Positions 33,323 to 42,121 are shown, counted from the first letter of the stretch. The stretch is DNA of 64,000 nt from Candidatus Micrarchaeum acidiphilum ARMAN-2 (GCA_009387755.1 GG697241.1:258921-322920); one strand, 5' to 3'. Program-made: numbers and translations. Notes: generated from the letters alone by a model not told the origin.

Positions 33323-34468
33323 ATGGAGAACGCAAGCCTAGATTTTGCCAAATCCTTATTCAAGGACTACTATTCATCCCATCCAATAGCTGTGGACAAA
33401 GTGGCAAACAGAGAGTTTGGATTCGGAGATTTCGAAAGGAAAATAAAATACAGGCACTATGCATTCGGCTCAAATGCAGATCTCAACAAGTTTATAGTTG
33501 AGAATGTGCCTCCTTTCATATCATGCTCCTCTTCTTTCTACGAATACCCGGCTGCAAGGCCCATGGAAAAAAAGGTCTGGAAGGGCTCCGAGATGGTATT
33601 CGATCTCGATGCAACTGATTTAAAGCTGCCGTGCCAGCAGGTCCACGGTACCAGCTGGGTATGCAGCGAATGCCTTTCAGGCATAAAGGCTGAAGCAATA
33701 AAGCTTATAGAAGATTTCCTTGTCCCTGATTTTGGTTTCGAAGAAAAGCGCCTCCATATAAACTTCAGCGGCAACCGCGGCTACCACATCAGGGTCGCAG
33801 ACGAAAGAGTAATAAGCCTAAACTCGGCAGAAAGAAAACAGATCAGCGATTATATTACCGGAAACGGAATAAACGCGTTATCCTTCTTTCCATCCATATC
33901 CGAGCGTGGCGCACAGCTGCGCGGCCCCAGGCCAACAGACGGCGGTTGGGGAGGCAGGATCGCGCGTGGAACTATAAACGCTCTTAATAAAGGCGCAGGA
34001 GAGCTTGCCCTGCTCGGGATTGAGAAAAAGGAGGCAAGGCTTCTAGAAAAGCACAGGGCCGACATAATACTGGGAATAAGCGTAGGCAACTGGGACAAGG
34101 TAAAAATAAGCAAGAAATCGCAGCTTTGGGCAAACCTCATAAAAGGCATGACCGTAAGGCAGGGCGATTCGATAGACAAGAATGTCACAGATGACACTCA
34201 TCACCTGCTTAGGGTTCCTGATACTCTTCACGGAGACACCGGCCTCGTGTCAAAAACCATAAATTCGCTCAAGGGCCTTTCAGAATTTGAGCCGATGCGC
34301 GATGCGATAGCAATGAGGGCAGAAAACATAAAAGTGCATGTGGCGTCTTCGTACAAATTTACCATGGGCGGCCAGGAATTCGGCCCCTACAAAAACGAGG
34401 ACGTGAAACTGCCCGGCTATGCAGGCATATACCTTATACTCAAGCGCGTTGCGTACCTGGTGCAGTAG
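33323..34468 (+). CDS. priS: DNA primase small (catalytic) subunit
   Basis: 381 residues. Catalytic DLD at 94-96 within SEMVFDLDATDL, zinc knuckle C104-x3-H108-x5-C114-x2-C117, INFSGNRGYHIRV (147-158), GGWGGRIARGTIN, and the third catalytic Asp region DDTHHLLRVPDTLHGDTGL. It makes RNA (and DNA) primers with PriL. PriL is not nearby. Start ATG 33323 follows AT-rich sequence. Confidence 0.93.
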   Translation: MENASLDFAKSLFKDYYSSHPIAVDKVANREFGFGDFERKIKYRHYAFGSNADLNKFIVENVPPFISCSSSFYEYPAARPMEKKVWKGSEMVFDLDATDLKLPCQQVHGTSWVCSECLSGIKAEAIKLIEDFLVPDFGFEEKRLHINFSGNRGYHIRVADERVISLNSAERKQISDYITGNGINALSFFPSISERGAQLRGPRPTDGGWGGRIARGTINALNKGAGELALLGIEKKEARLLEKHRADIILGISVGNWDKVKISKKSQLWANLIKGMTVRQGDSIDKNVTDDTHHLLRVPDTLHGDTGLVSKTINSLKGLSEFEPMRDAIAMRAENIKVHVASSYKFTMGGQEFGPYKNEDVKLPGYAGIYLILKRVAYLVQ

Positions 34469-34555
34469 CCTCCATGCATGCAAAGCCAATAGTTCCGCTA
34501 TTGCGGGTTTAAGCATAAATTTTTATTGTATTGGTATACTATTTATAACGATATA

Positions 34556-35770
34556 ATGCCAGAAAGGCTATTGGTGCTCGCGGTAGACATAGACAACGAC
34601 CTTTTCAGGAAGACAAAGATAACGGGCCCTGTGATAGGCAAGAACGAGAACATAAAGGCCGCTACAAAGCTAGCCTTAGCAGACCCGCAGGAGACCGACG
34701 CGAATACGATGTTCGAAGCAGTAAGGAAGTACGACGAGCTCAAAAAGGCAGGCTACAGCGTTTCCATTGCCACGGTAACCGGTGCCGAGCACGAAGGCTA
34801 CGTTGCAGACGCAGAGCTTTCCAGGCAGATAGACCTTGTGCTTGACAGGTTCAAAGTCGACGCATGCGTTCTTGTTACGGACGGCGCTAGCGATAACCGA
34901 GTGCTACCGATATTGAAGACTAGGGTAAAGGTCAACAGCGTGGACATGGTAAGGATGAAGCAGGCGGAGGAATTCGAAAACACCTACTTTACGCTCATAG
35001 AAAAGCTCAAGGAGCCCCACTATGCCAGAATAGTGTTCGGCATACCTGCCGTGCTGCTGCTGCTTTTCGCAATAAGCTACTACTTCAATTTCGGTTGGCA
35101 GCTGCCAGTGGCATTAATCGGCCTGTACTTGATATTCAAGGGCTTCGGGGTCGAGGACATATTCGTAGAATACGCCAGGGGATTCGGGATAAGCACAAAC
35201 AGGGTCAGCTTCATATTTTACACCGGATTCATACTATTCTTCATATTGAGCATAATAATAGGTGCCGGCGCCTATGCCTCTTTTGCGCCATCCGGTCCGC
35301 TTACCGCAATTTCTTACGGGCTCGAAAGCTTTCTGCTTCTGTTCCCGGTCAGCCTAGTGCTTTACCTGGTGGGCAGGATAATAGACCTTGAGAACAAACG
35401 CCTCCGCTACCGGGCCATAAACCAGGGCACCTACACCGGTTATGCAATAATATCAATAATGCTGCTGTACTTGGTAGCTGCATGGATTATAGGGCAGATA
35501 TACTTCTGGCAGCTGCTGGCATTCAGCATAGTCGCCATAATTCTGGGTTACCTGGTATCAATACTTAGCATGTCCCTGAAGAAGCGCGCGATAGACAAGA
35601 TACCGCTCAAGGACAAAAACGTGGTGAACGAAATCGGGGCATACATAGGCAAGATAATAAACGTGGACAAGAAGCGCGGCATGCTCGTAATAAAAACTGA
35701 CTACGGAAACACAATAAGATTTGACATAGACCGCATAACCAACGTGTCTGACAGAGTGATGGTAAGGTAG
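34556..35770 (+). CDS. DUF373 membrane protein
   Basis: 404 residues. The N-terminal ~150 residues are a soluble domain (LVLAVDIDNDLFRKTKITGPVIGK, DANTMFEAVRKYDEL, ACVLVTDGASDNRVLPIL), typical DUF373. Six membrane helices follow (about 160-180, 188-200, 215-245, 255-275, 290-315, 325-345) and a ~60-residue C-terminal cytoplasmic tail (GAYIGKIINVDKKRGMLVIKTDYG). Conserved in many euryarchaea and DPANN; function unknown. ATG 34556 chosen over the upstream frame. Confidence 0.85.
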   Translation: MPERLLVLAVDIDNDLFRKTKITGPVIGKNENIKAATKLALADPQETDANTMFEAVRKYDELKKAGYSVSIATVTGAEHEGYVADAELSRQIDLVLDRFKVDACVLVTDGASDNRVLPILKTRVKVNSVDMVRMKQAEEFENTYFTLIEKLKEPHYARIVFGIPAVLLLLFAISYYFNFGWQLPVALIGLYLIFKGFGVEDIFVEYARGFGISTNRVSFIFYTGFILFFILSIIIGAGAYASFAPSGPLTAISYGLESFLLLFPVSLVLYLVGRIIDLENKRLRYRAINQGTYTGYAIISIMLLYLVAAWIIGQIYFWQLLAFSIVAIILGYLVSILSMSLKKRAIDKIPLKDKNVVNEIGAYIGKIINVDKKRGMLVIKTDYGNTIRFDIDRITNVSDRVMVR

Positions 35771-35813
35771 TAGTGCGTGCGCCTCGGTTTCAAAAATAGA
35801 AAGGTTTAAATTT

Positions 35814-36131
35814 ATGAGCTATAAAAACACTTATATTAAAAACTATGACAATAAGAACATAGTGCTGCATGAGCTCATAGGGCTCAGGGCAAAGGTGCTC
35901 AAGAGTTCAGACGAGTACAAAAAAGGCATGACTGGCCTTGTGATAAACGAGACCAAGAATACGCTGGTGCTTAGGACAAGCAGCGGCGTAAAGACGATAC
36001 CCAAGCTGCAGTCTGTGTTCAAATTCAACGTATCCGGAAAGGCCTTTGTAGTAAGGGGCAAAGAGATAAATTTTAGGCCCTACGAAAGAACCGAAAAGGC
36101 CTTGAAATACTACATTTCAAGGGTCAGATAA
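35814..36131 (+). CDS. rnp1: RNase P protein component 1 (Rpp29/Pop4)
   Basis: 105 residues. IVLHELIGLRAKVLKSSDEYKKGMTGLVINETKNTLVLRTSSGVKTIPK is the core of archaeal Rpp29 with its Sm-like barrel. It binds RNase P RNA and helps mature tRNA 5' ends. It lies directly before uS17, its usual archaeal place in the spc operon. A TATA-like TTTAAATTT sits immediately before ATG 35814, too close for standard use; the initiation site may be downstream of it. Confidence 0.93.
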   Translation: MSYKNTYIKNYDNKNIVLHELIGLRAKVLKSSDEYKKGMTGLVINETKNTLVLRTSSGVKTIPKLQSVFKFNVSGKAFVVRGKEINFRPYERTEKALKYYISRVR

Positions 36132-36133
36132 AA

Positions 36134-36144
36134 AAATTTAAATA
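36134..36144 (+). promoter_or_regulatory. TATA box of the ribosomal protein operon
   Basis: AATTTAAATAGG after rnp1 predicts a start near 36166 and a leader of ~40 nt before the TTG of uS17. Confidence 0.45.
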
Positions 36145-36205
36145 GGTTCTCGATGCAAAGGTAAAAATCTAAACTGCGAATTTAGCGTTTAAACAGAGTG
36201 ATTTA

Positions 36206-36499
36206 TTGGAATGCAAAGATCCGAAGTGCCCCGTACACGGGAACCTTAAGACTAGAGGAAGCGAACTTGTCGGCGTAGTGGTCAGCGACAAGGCAGCGAA
36301 AACCGTAGTCATAGAAAGGCCTTACACTACATATCTAAAGAAATACGAAAGGTCGCTAAGGAACACATCCAGAATATCGGCATATAACCCGCAATGCATT
36401 GCTGCAAAGACTGGAGACACTGTGGTAATAAGCGGCTGCCGACGCCTGAGCAAGACCAAGGCATTTGTGGTAACTAAAGTCGTCAAGAAGGAGGAGTGA
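36206..36499 (+). CDS. rps17: Ribosomal protein uS17
   Basis: 97 residues. The N-terminus CKDPKCPVHG is the archaeal uS17 signature, then LVGVVVSDKAAKTVVIERPYT, KYERSLRNTSRISAYNPQC and GDTVVISGCRRLSKTKAFVV. Binds 16S rRNA in the 30S body. The start is TTG 36206; no ATG fits. First of 12 contiguous r-protein genes. Confidence 0.95.
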   Translation: MECKDPKCPVHGNLKTRGSELVGVVVSDKAAKTVVIERPYTTYLKKYERSLRNTSRISAYNPQCIAAKTGDTVVISGCRRLSKTKAFVVTKVVKKEE

Positions 36500-36500
36500 A

Positions 36501-36899
36501 ATGAAGGGCATATCTTCGCATATATCAAAAACCCTAATACCGGGCACCATCCTCACATGCGCTGACAACAGCGGCGCCAAGACCCTCATGATAATAAACA
36601 AGATAGGAAAATCTGGAGCCCACGGACGTCTTGCATCCGTAGGAATAGGAGACATAGTCATGGCAAGCGTAAAGAGCGGCTCGCCGCAGTACATAAAAAA
36701 GAAAGTCAGGGCCGTCATAATAAGGCAAAGATCCCCGGTGCTCAGGGCAGCCGGCATGAGGCTCAGGTTCGAGGACAACGCCGCCATATTGATAACTGAT
36801 GTAAACCTGCCTGTAGCGACTGAGGTGAAGGGCGCGATGGCAAGGGAAGTGATAGAAAAATACATAAAGCTGGCCGGCATAGCCTCCAGGGTGATATAA
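36501..36899 (+). CDS. rpl14: Ribosomal protein uL14
   Basis: 132 residues. TILTCADNSGAKTLMIINK, GIGDIVMASVKSGSPQYIKKKVRAVIIRQ and RFEDNAAILITDVNLPVATEVKGAMAREV are the uL14 core. It sits at the subunit interface. It starts one base after the uS17 stop and ends in a TAATG overlap with uL24. Confidence 0.96.
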   Translation: MKGISSHISKTLIPGTILTCADNSGAKTLMIINKIGKSGAHGRLASVGIGDIVMASVKSGSPQYIKKKVRAVIIRQRSPVLRAAGMRLRFEDNAAILITDVNLPVATEVKGAMAREVIEKYIKLAGIASRVI

Positions 36900-37270
36900 T
36901 GATATACAGCAGCAAGCCAAGAAAGCAGAGGTTGTACCGAAACACCGCCCCACTGCATGCCAGGCAGCACTTTGTCCATGCGCACATAGACAAGTCGCTA
37001 AAAAGCAAGCTGAAGATAAGCAAGCGCGCAATCCAGATATCAAAGGGCGACACCATAAAAGTAGTAAAAGGTTCCAAGCGTGGGACAACCGGAAAGGTGA
37101 CAAAAGTAGATCTCAGGCGCGGCTTCGTGTTCATAGATTCGCTCGTCAGGAAAAATGCAAAGGGCAAGGAAACAAGCATACCGATAAACGCGAGCAACGT
37201 CTACATAACTGATCTTAACATGTCGGATAAGCTCCGCGCTGGCAAAATAGGCGCAAAATCAAATAGTTGA
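36899..37270 (+). CDS. rpl24: Ribosomal protein uL24
   Basis: 123 residues. SSKPRKQRLYRNTAPLHARQ, then the KOW motif ISKGDTIKVVKGSKRGTTGKV (~47-67) and archaeal C-terminal tail. Initiator of 50S assembly on 23S domain I. TAATG start overlap with uL14. Confidence 0.95.
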   Translation: MIYSSKPRKQRLYRNTAPLHARQHFVHAHIDKSLKSKLKISKRAIQISKGDTIKVVKGSKRGTTGKVTKVDLRRGFVFIDSLVRKNAKGKETSIPINASNVYITDLNMSDKLRAGKIGAKSNS

Positions 37271-37275
37271 TGCTC

Positions 37276-37962
37276 ATGGCAGGAAAAGGAAACAAAAGGC
37301 ATATGAAAACCCTCAACGCGCCAAAATACCTTGACGTGCACAGCAAGGAAAGCGCATACGTTGTAAGGCCCAACCCCGGCAGGCACGAGCTAAAAAGATC
37401 CGTGGCACTTCTGCTGGCACTAAGGAAGCTGGGCGTAGTCGAGGAATCGTTCCTTGCGACGAAGGTGCTAAATTCAGGCAAGGTAAAGGTAAACGGCAAT
37501 GCGGTCAAGAATCCAAGATACCCTGTTGGCCTGAACGATGTTATAGAAATAACAGACGAGGGCAAGGCGTACAGGGTCGGAATAAGCAAGAAGGGCAAGG
37601 TGTCATTTGAAGAAGCAAAGCCAGGAGAGGAAATGCTTTATAAGGTAATAGGAAAGTACAAGGGCAAAAAGGGCCAGCTGATGCTGCGCGTGCACGACGG
37701 AAGCAACATAAAAGCCGACAAGGGCAATGAAATAAGCACCGGCGACAGCGTAGTGCTCGACAAAGACGGCAAAATAGCCAAGGCCATACGCCTTGCGGTT
37801 GACGCAGACTGCAGGATAATCGACGGCGTCCACGTCGGCGAGCAAGGTAAGATAATAGAGATAAAGAAGGCCGACCAGCACAAGGAGCAGTCGGCCACCA
37901 TAGAAAGCAAGAGCGGAGAAAAGTTCGAGACCGTGGTCAGGAATCTAATAGTTACGGGATAA
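37276..37962 (+). CDS. rps4e: Ribosomal protein eS4
   Basis: About 228 residues. N-terminal AGKGNKRHMKTLNAPKYLDV, S4-type RNA-binding domain (~40-100, ALRKLGVVEESFLATKVLN), KOW-like segment GEQGKIIEI. Archaeal/eukaryotic-specific 30S protein. Three possible starts (TTG 37267, ATG 37270, ATG 37276); 37276 gives the family-like N-terminus, 37270 forms a TGATG overlap with uL24. Confidence 0.95.
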   Translation: MAGKGNKRHMKTLNAPKYLDVHSKESAYVVRPNPGRHELKRSVALLLALRKLGVVEESFLATKVLNSGKVKVNGNAVKNPRYPVGLNDVIEITDEGKAYRVGISKKGKVSFEEAKPGEEMLYKVIGKYKGKKGQLMLRVHDGSNIKADKGNEISTGDSVVLDKDGKIAKAIRLAVDADCRIIDGVHVGEQGKIIEIKKADQHKEQSATIESKSGEKFETVVRNLIVTG

Positions 37963-37964
37963 AC

Positions 37965-38507
37965 ATGGCTGCTAAGAAGGACAAGCAAAAAAACCACATG
38001 CGCGACATACGCGTGGACAAGCTGGTGCTAAACATAGGCACAGGCAGCGAGTCTCAGCCTCAGGAAAATGCAAAGAGGCTGCTTACCCTGATAACCGGGA
38101 GGAAGCCTGCAGACAGCATAGCAAAGCGCAGGAATCCGACGTTCAAGATATCCAAGGGCAACAAGATAGGCGCGTTCGTGACCATAAGAGGTTCGGCGGC
38201 AGACGAGCTGTTCAAAAAACTAGCCGGTGCGGTGGACAACAAGGTTAAGGAATCAAGCCTTACTAATAACACTCTCAATTTCGGGATAAAGGAGTACATA
38301 GACATAAGCGGCATAAAGTACGACCCTAAAATAGGCATGCTCGGCATGAACGTCAATGTGGCATTCAGAAGGCGCGGCGGGGCAAGGGTCGCCATCAAGA
38401 AACGAGCCAACGGCAGGATAAAGGCCAGCCACAAGATAATAGGGCCGAAAGAGCTGGAGGAGATGCTAAAGGAAAAATATAACATTCAAGTAGGTGCAGT
38501 GCAATGA
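37965..38507 (+). CDS. rpl5: Ribosomal protein uL5
   Basis: 180 residues. HMRDIRVDKLVLNIGTGSES, RLLTLITGRKPADSIAKRRN, GNKIGAFVTIRG and FGIKEYIDISGIKYDP are conserved. Binds 5S rRNA and the P-site tRNA side of the central protuberance. Ends in an ATGA overlap with uS14. Confidence 0.95.
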   Translation: MAAKKDKQKNHMRDIRVDKLVLNIGTGSESQPQENAKRLLTLITGRKPADSIAKRRNPTFKISKGNKIGAFVTIRGSAADELFKKLAGAVDNKVKESSLTNNTLNFGIKEYIDISGIKYDPKIGMLGMNVNVAFRRRGGARVAIKKRANGRIKASHKIIGPKELEEMLKEKYNIQVGAVQ

Positions 38508-38662
38508 AGGTACGCCAGGAAGAAAAATTCAAGGGAAGAGGCATACGCGTGTGCAGGATATGCGGCTCGAGCAGGGCCCTGATACGCTCGCACAGCCTGT
38601 ACATATGCAGAAGATGCCTCAGAGAAGTCGCCCCAAGCCTGAATTTCAAGAAGTATGGATGA
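38504..38662 (+). CDS. rps14: Ribosomal protein uS14 (zinc-binding type)
   Basis: 52 residues, shorter than many gene finders report. Zinc ligands are C17-x2-C20 and C35-x2-C38, followed by LREVAPSLNFKKYG, the invariant uS14 C-terminus. Starts in an ATGA overlap with uL5 and ends in an ATGA overlap with uS8. Confidence 0.96.
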   Translation: MKVRQEEKFKGRGIRVCRICGSSRALIRSHSLYICRRCLREVAPSLNFKKYG

Positions 38663-39048
38663 TATTGATGGACAGATTCGCAGATGTTATAAACACCATA
38701 AAAACCAACGAAAGGATTGGCAGAAGGGAGTGCACGGTATATTCAACCGGGCTTGTAAAGGCAACATTGGACCTCATGAAGAAGGAAAAGTACATAGAAG
38801 ATTATTCTGAATTCAGCGAAAGGTACGTGAAAAGGCTGAGAGTCGTGCTGTCCAACCGTATAAACGGGATCGGTGTAGTAAAACCCAGATTCTCAATATC
38901 CAAGAATGACATACAGAAATATGAGGAGCGCTACATACCCAGCAAGGACTTTGGCATACTAATAATCTCAACCCCTAAGGGCCTCATGACAAACAAGGAG
39001 GCAAGGGCCGCAAACCTCGGAGGTAGACTGATAGCATACGTGTATTAG
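38659..39048 (+). CDS. rps8: Ribosomal protein uS8
   Basis: 129 residues. RFADVINTIKTNERIGRREC, STGLVKATLDLMKKEKYI, and the C-terminal ISTPKGLMTNKEARAANLGG, a hallmark of uS8. Binds the central domain of 16S rRNA. ATG 38659 overlaps the uS14 stop; ATG 38668 is the alternative. Confidence 0.96.
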   Translation: MILMDRFADVINTIKTNERIGRRECTVYSTGLVKATLDLMKKEKYIEDYSEFSERYVKRLRVVLSNRINGIGVVKPRFSISKNDIQKYEERYIPSKDFGILIISTPKGLMTNKEARAANLGGRLIAYVY

Positions 39049-39057
39049 GCTGAGCAA

Positions 39058-39582
39058 ATGGCTGAAATAGAAATACCAAAAGATGTAAACGTCTCAGTGG
39101 AAGGCAATACGGTCACTGTCAAGGGAAAGCTCGGCAGCAATACAAGGCCGTTCAATGACGCCTTGCTTAGCGTCGCCATCAATCAGGGAAGGCTAAAGAT
39201 CGAGAGTGTAAAATCAAACAAAAAGCTCGCCAAGAAGGCGCAGAATGCCATAACCTCGTTTTCAAAAGAGGTTCAGACCGACATGAAAGGGACCAACGAA
39301 TACTTCGAAGTCAGGATGGAGGCAATCTCAGCGCACTTTCCTATGTCCCTAGAGACCAAGGGCGACACGCTACTGATCAAAAACATATTCGGCGAGAGGG
39401 CTCCAAGGCCTGCCAAGATAGCTGGCTCTACAAAAGTGGAGATAAAGGACAAGGCTCTGAGGATATACGGAACCAAGCTCGAGGACGTGATGCAGACATC
39501 CGCAAACATACGAAAGGCATGCAAGGCCAGAAACAAGGACGAGAGGATATTCCAAGACGGGATATACTACTCACTAAACTGA
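39058..39582 (+). CDS. rpl6: Ribosomal protein uL6
   Basis: 174 residues. EIPKDVNVSVEGNTVTVKGKLG N-terminal repeat, second domain around LLIKNIFGERAPRPAKIAGS and TSANIRKACKARNKDERIFQDGIYY, as in archaeal uL6. Lies near the GTPase centre and sarcin-ricin loop, which is of interest given the odd loop in this genome's 23S. Confidence 0.95.
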   Translation: MAEIEIPKDVNVSVEGNTVTVKGKLGSNTRPFNDALLSVAINQGRLKIESVKSNKKLAKKAQNAITSFSKEVQTDMKGTNEYFEVRMEAISAHFPMSLETKGDTLLIKNIFGERAPRPAKIAGSTKVEIKDKALRIYGTKLEDVMQTSANIRKACKARNKDERIFQDGIYYSLN

Positions 39583-39589
39583 TGATATT

Positions 39590-39967
39590 ATGTCAAAAGC
39601 ACGCGTAAAGATAAAAAAGAGGCATCATCCGAAGTTCAACGTGCCAAACTACGGCACAAAAAAAAGGAGCAGGGTCAAGGACAGCTGGCGCAAGCAGCGC
39701 GGCATAGACAACAAGAAAAGGATAAAAAAGGACTTTATGGGGGCTGAGCCGAACATAGGCTATGGAAACCCGAAGAAGCTGCGCGGCGTAAGGAGCAACG
39801 GAAAGAAACTGCTTCACATAAGCAACACTTCGCAGCTTTCTGCCATGAGTGCAGAAGCGTCCAAGGAATTTGACGTCGTAATCGCCAGGTCCGTCGGAAG
39901 GAGGAAAAGGGAGGAAATGGCCTCAATAGCAAAGAGCAAGGGAATAAGAATAATAAATGGTGTATAA
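39590..39967 (+). CDS. rpl32e: Ribosomal protein eL32
   Basis: 125 residues. KRHHPKFNVPNYGTKKRSRV, DSWRKQRGIDNKKR, PNIGYGNPKKLRGVRSNGKK are the eL32 core (rock-solid WRKPRGxDxR equivalent). Archaeal/eukaryotic 50S protein. Its TAA-ATG junction with eL19 is direct (stop 39965-39967, ATG 39968). Confidence 0.95.
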   Translation: MSKARVKIKKRHHPKFNVPNYGTKKRSRVKDSWRKQRGIDNKKRIKKDFMGAEPNIGYGNPKKLRGVRSNGKKLLHISNTSQLSAMSAEASKEFDVVIARSVGRRKREEMASIAKSKGIRIINGV

Positions 39968-40441
39968 ATGGGAGTAAAGCTTGTAAGAAGAGTCGCTGCC
40001 GATCTGCTCGGAAGGGGAGAGAGCAGCATTAGGCTTAAGGGGGCTTCCATTGAGGACATCAACAAGGCAATAACGCGCGACGACGTAAGGGAGCTGATAA
40101 AGAGCGGAAAGGTCTATGCGTTAAACGAGAAGCACAACCTGAGCGCTTACGGCAAGGAAACAAGGAAGAAAAGGCTAGAAGGAAGAAAGCGCGGACCCGG
40201 AAGGAAGAAAGGGACCAAAAAGACGCGGGCAGGCGTCGAGTACAAGAAGAAGATAAGGGCCCAGCGCAGGATAATAAAGGACCTGAAGGAAAAGGGCGTG
40301 ATAGACAACTCCATGTTCAAGCAGTTCTATAGGCTGGTAAAGGGCGGCACGTTCCAGACAAAGGTTTCCTTAATAAACCACATAAAGGGCACAGGCGTAA
40401 GCATAAGCGAAGACGAATTCAAAAGGTTAAAACACATATGA
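39968..40441 (+). CDS. rpl19e: Ribosomal protein eL19
   Basis: 157 residues. LVRRVAADLLGRGESSIRL, then DVRELIKSGKVYALNEK, GRKRGPGRKKGTKKTRAG and the long basic helix. Archaeal/eukaryotic 50S protein making an intersubunit bridge. Confidence 0.95.
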   Translation: MGVKLVRRVAADLLGRGESSIRLKGASIEDINKAITRDDVRELIKSGKVYALNEKHNLSAYGKETRKKRLEGRKRGPGRKKGTKKTRAGVEYKKKIRAQRRIIKDLKEKGVIDNSMFKQFYRLVKGGTFQTKVSLINHIKGTGVSISEDEFKRLKHI

Positions 40442-40449
40442 TGATCTGA

Positions 40450-40998
40450 ATGCATAAGACTATAAGAAGAAGGAGGGCATCTGCACTGACGAACTACGCC
40501 AAGCGCCTGGCCCTTGTAAAGAGCAGGCTGGACAGGCTGGTTATAAGGAAGACCAACCGCGGCATAATAGCGCAGGTTGTAAGGTATTCGGAAGACGGTG
40601 ACAAGGTGCTGGCTCATGTCAATTCATCTGCGCTCAGGCAGTACAAGTGGGAGCCCAAATGCAACATACCGACTGCATATCTGACAGGCATGCTGCTTGC
40701 AAAGCAGTCGAAGGGCAAGGTAACTGGCAAGCTTGTACTTGACAACGGGCTATACCGGCCGATAAAATCTGGAGTCATATTCGCAGCGCTCAGGGGCTGC
40801 GTCGATGGCGGCTTGGAGGTACCAAACAGCGTAGAATTCGACGAATCTAGGCTTTCCGGAAAGCATATAGCGGAGTTCGCGAAGAACACTGACAAGGCAA
40901 AGCCCGGCCATCAATTCTCGTCGTACGAGAAATCCAAATTCGACGTAAAAAATATCGAGTCCATATTCAACGAGGTAAAGAAAAATATAAAAACGTGA
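40450..40998 (+). CDS. rpl18: Ribosomal protein uL18
   Basis: 182 residues. RRRASALTNYAKRLALVKS, RLVIRKTNRGIIAQVV, NIPTAYLTGMLLAKQ and GLYRPIKSGVIFAALRGCVDGGLEVPN. Binds 5S rRNA together with uL5. Confidence 0.95.
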   Translation: MHKTIRRRRASALTNYAKRLALVKSRLDRLVIRKTNRGIIAQVVRYSEDGDKVLAHVNSSALRQYKWEPKCNIPTAYLTGMLLAKQSKGKVTGKLVLDNGLYRPIKSGVIFAALRGCVDGGLEVPNSVEFDESRLSGKHIAEFAKNTDKAKPGHQFSSYEKSKFDVKNIESIFNEVKKNIKT

Positions 40999-41005
40999 TT
41001 CAACT

Positions 41006-41674
41006 ATGCCAAGACCACAAAGGCGAAGCTACGAGCCCGTTAACAGGTTCGACATAAATGCATGGACACCAGCTACAGAGCTCGGGAGAATGGTAAAAAA
41101 CCATGAAGTCACCTCTATAGAGCAGATATTTGCGATGAGCAGGAGGATAGAAGAGGTCGAGATAGTCGACGCTCTGCTGCCCAACATAAGGAGCGAGGTG
41201 ATAGACATCGCCAGCGTGCAAAGGATGACAAGGAACAACAGGAAGCAGAAATTCAGGGTGGTCGTAGTTGCGGGCGACGAGAAGGGCCACGTCGGCATCG
41301 GCGCAGCCAAAGACATAGAGGTCAAGGCTGCAATAGAGGGCGCTGTCAAGAATGCAAAGCGCAACATCATACCGGTCATGTTCGGATGCGGATCATGGCA
41401 GTGCACATGCGGCCAGGAACACAGCCTTCCATTTACTGTGAAAGGAAGATGCAGCAGCATAGAGGTCATACTAAAACCAGCGCCCAGGGGTCTGGGAATC
41501 GTAGCCAGCAAGCCGGTAAAGCTGATGCTTGAACTCGCCGGGCTCAAGGATGTATGGAGCTTCTCGCGGGGCAGGACAAGGACAAAGTACAATACCCTGA
41601 TGGCGGTCTACAACGCGCTCGGCAACATAATAAGCATGAAGAACGTCAGCTCTGCGATAGTGTCAAAGAACTAG
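41006..41674 (+). CDS. rps5: Ribosomal protein uS5
   Basis: 222 residues. Archaeal N-terminal extension, then the double-stranded RNA-binding fold with RMTRNNRKQKFRVVVVAGDEKG and GHVGIGAAKDIEVKAAIEGA, and the C-terminal GRTRTKYNTLMAVYNALGN. It is the last r-protein here: uL30, uL15, SecY and adenylate kinase, which normally follow in archaea, are absent. Confidence 0.95.
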   Translation: MPRPQRRSYEPVNRFDINAWTPATELGRMVKNHEVTSIEQIFAMSRRIEEVEIVDALLPNIRSEVIDIASVQRMTRNNRKQKFRVVVVAGDEKGHVGIGAAKDIEVKAAIEGAVKNAKRNIIPVMFGCGSWQCTCGQEHSLPFTVKGRCSSIEVILKPAPRGLGIVASKPVKLMLELAGLKDVWSFSRGRTRTKYNTLMAVYNALGNIISMKNVSSAIVSKN

Positions 41675-41712
41675 CACAATTTGTAGCTCAATCTAACTGT
41701 TGTTCGCTATGG

Positions 41713-41722
41713 TTTTAAATTG
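41713..41722 (+). promoter_or_regulatory. TATA box of the ferredoxin gene
   Basis: GGTTTTAAATTGG predicts transcription at about 41744, ~18 nt before ATG 41762. It shows the ferredoxin is not simply the tail of the r-protein operon. Confidence 0.45.
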
Positions 41723-41761
41723 GTTTACTAAAAATAAAGCTTGCAATAATGTGTGATTTGA

Positions 41762-42121
41762 ATGAAAGTTTATGTAGACAAGCCTTTGTGCACCGGATGC
41801 CAGCACTGCAAGGACGTTTGCCCGGTCGCGGTATTTGAAATGAAGAAGAGGAGCGCGCCAGAAGAGGTGAACACGGACACCGCACCGGAGTCTGCGCAAT
41901 GGAAAGGCCAGAGCGATCCCGCAGTAGTCGAAAAGTGGTCGAAGGTGGAGGACGGACACAAGCACTTCGCCGACGAGAATGATGGAACAAGCGGTGGGAT
42001 TTCAGTGGGCGTGAACGGCGAAGCGTGCATACTATGCCAGGCGTGCCTCATACAGTGCGAGGGCGAATGCATACATATAATAGACGACACAAACACCGAA
42101 TACAAGTCCATATACGCATAA
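41762..42121 (+). CDS. 2[4Fe-4S] ferredoxin with a long insertion
   Basis: 119 residues. First cluster C10-x2-C13-x2-C16-x3-C20-P; second C89-x2-C92-x2-C95-x3-C99, with a further Cys at 103. Classic double-cluster ferredoxins have about 25-30 residues between clusters; here 68 residues separate C20 from C89, acidic and Ser/Gly-rich. Low-potential electron carrier or a subunit of an oxidoreductase. T-rich sequence follows the stop. Confidence 0.88.
   Translation: MKVYVDKPLCTGCQHCKDVCPVAVFEMKKRSAPEEVNTDTAPESAQWKGQSDPAVVEKWSKVEDGHKHFADENDGTSGGISVGVNGEACILCQACLIQCEGECIHIIDDTNTEYKSIYA

Noticed and set aside
41678-41700. tRNA-like TTTGTAGCTCAATCTAACTG after uS5
   Set aside because: Only a D-arm-like segment; no anticodon or T-arm pairs with it within 90 nt.
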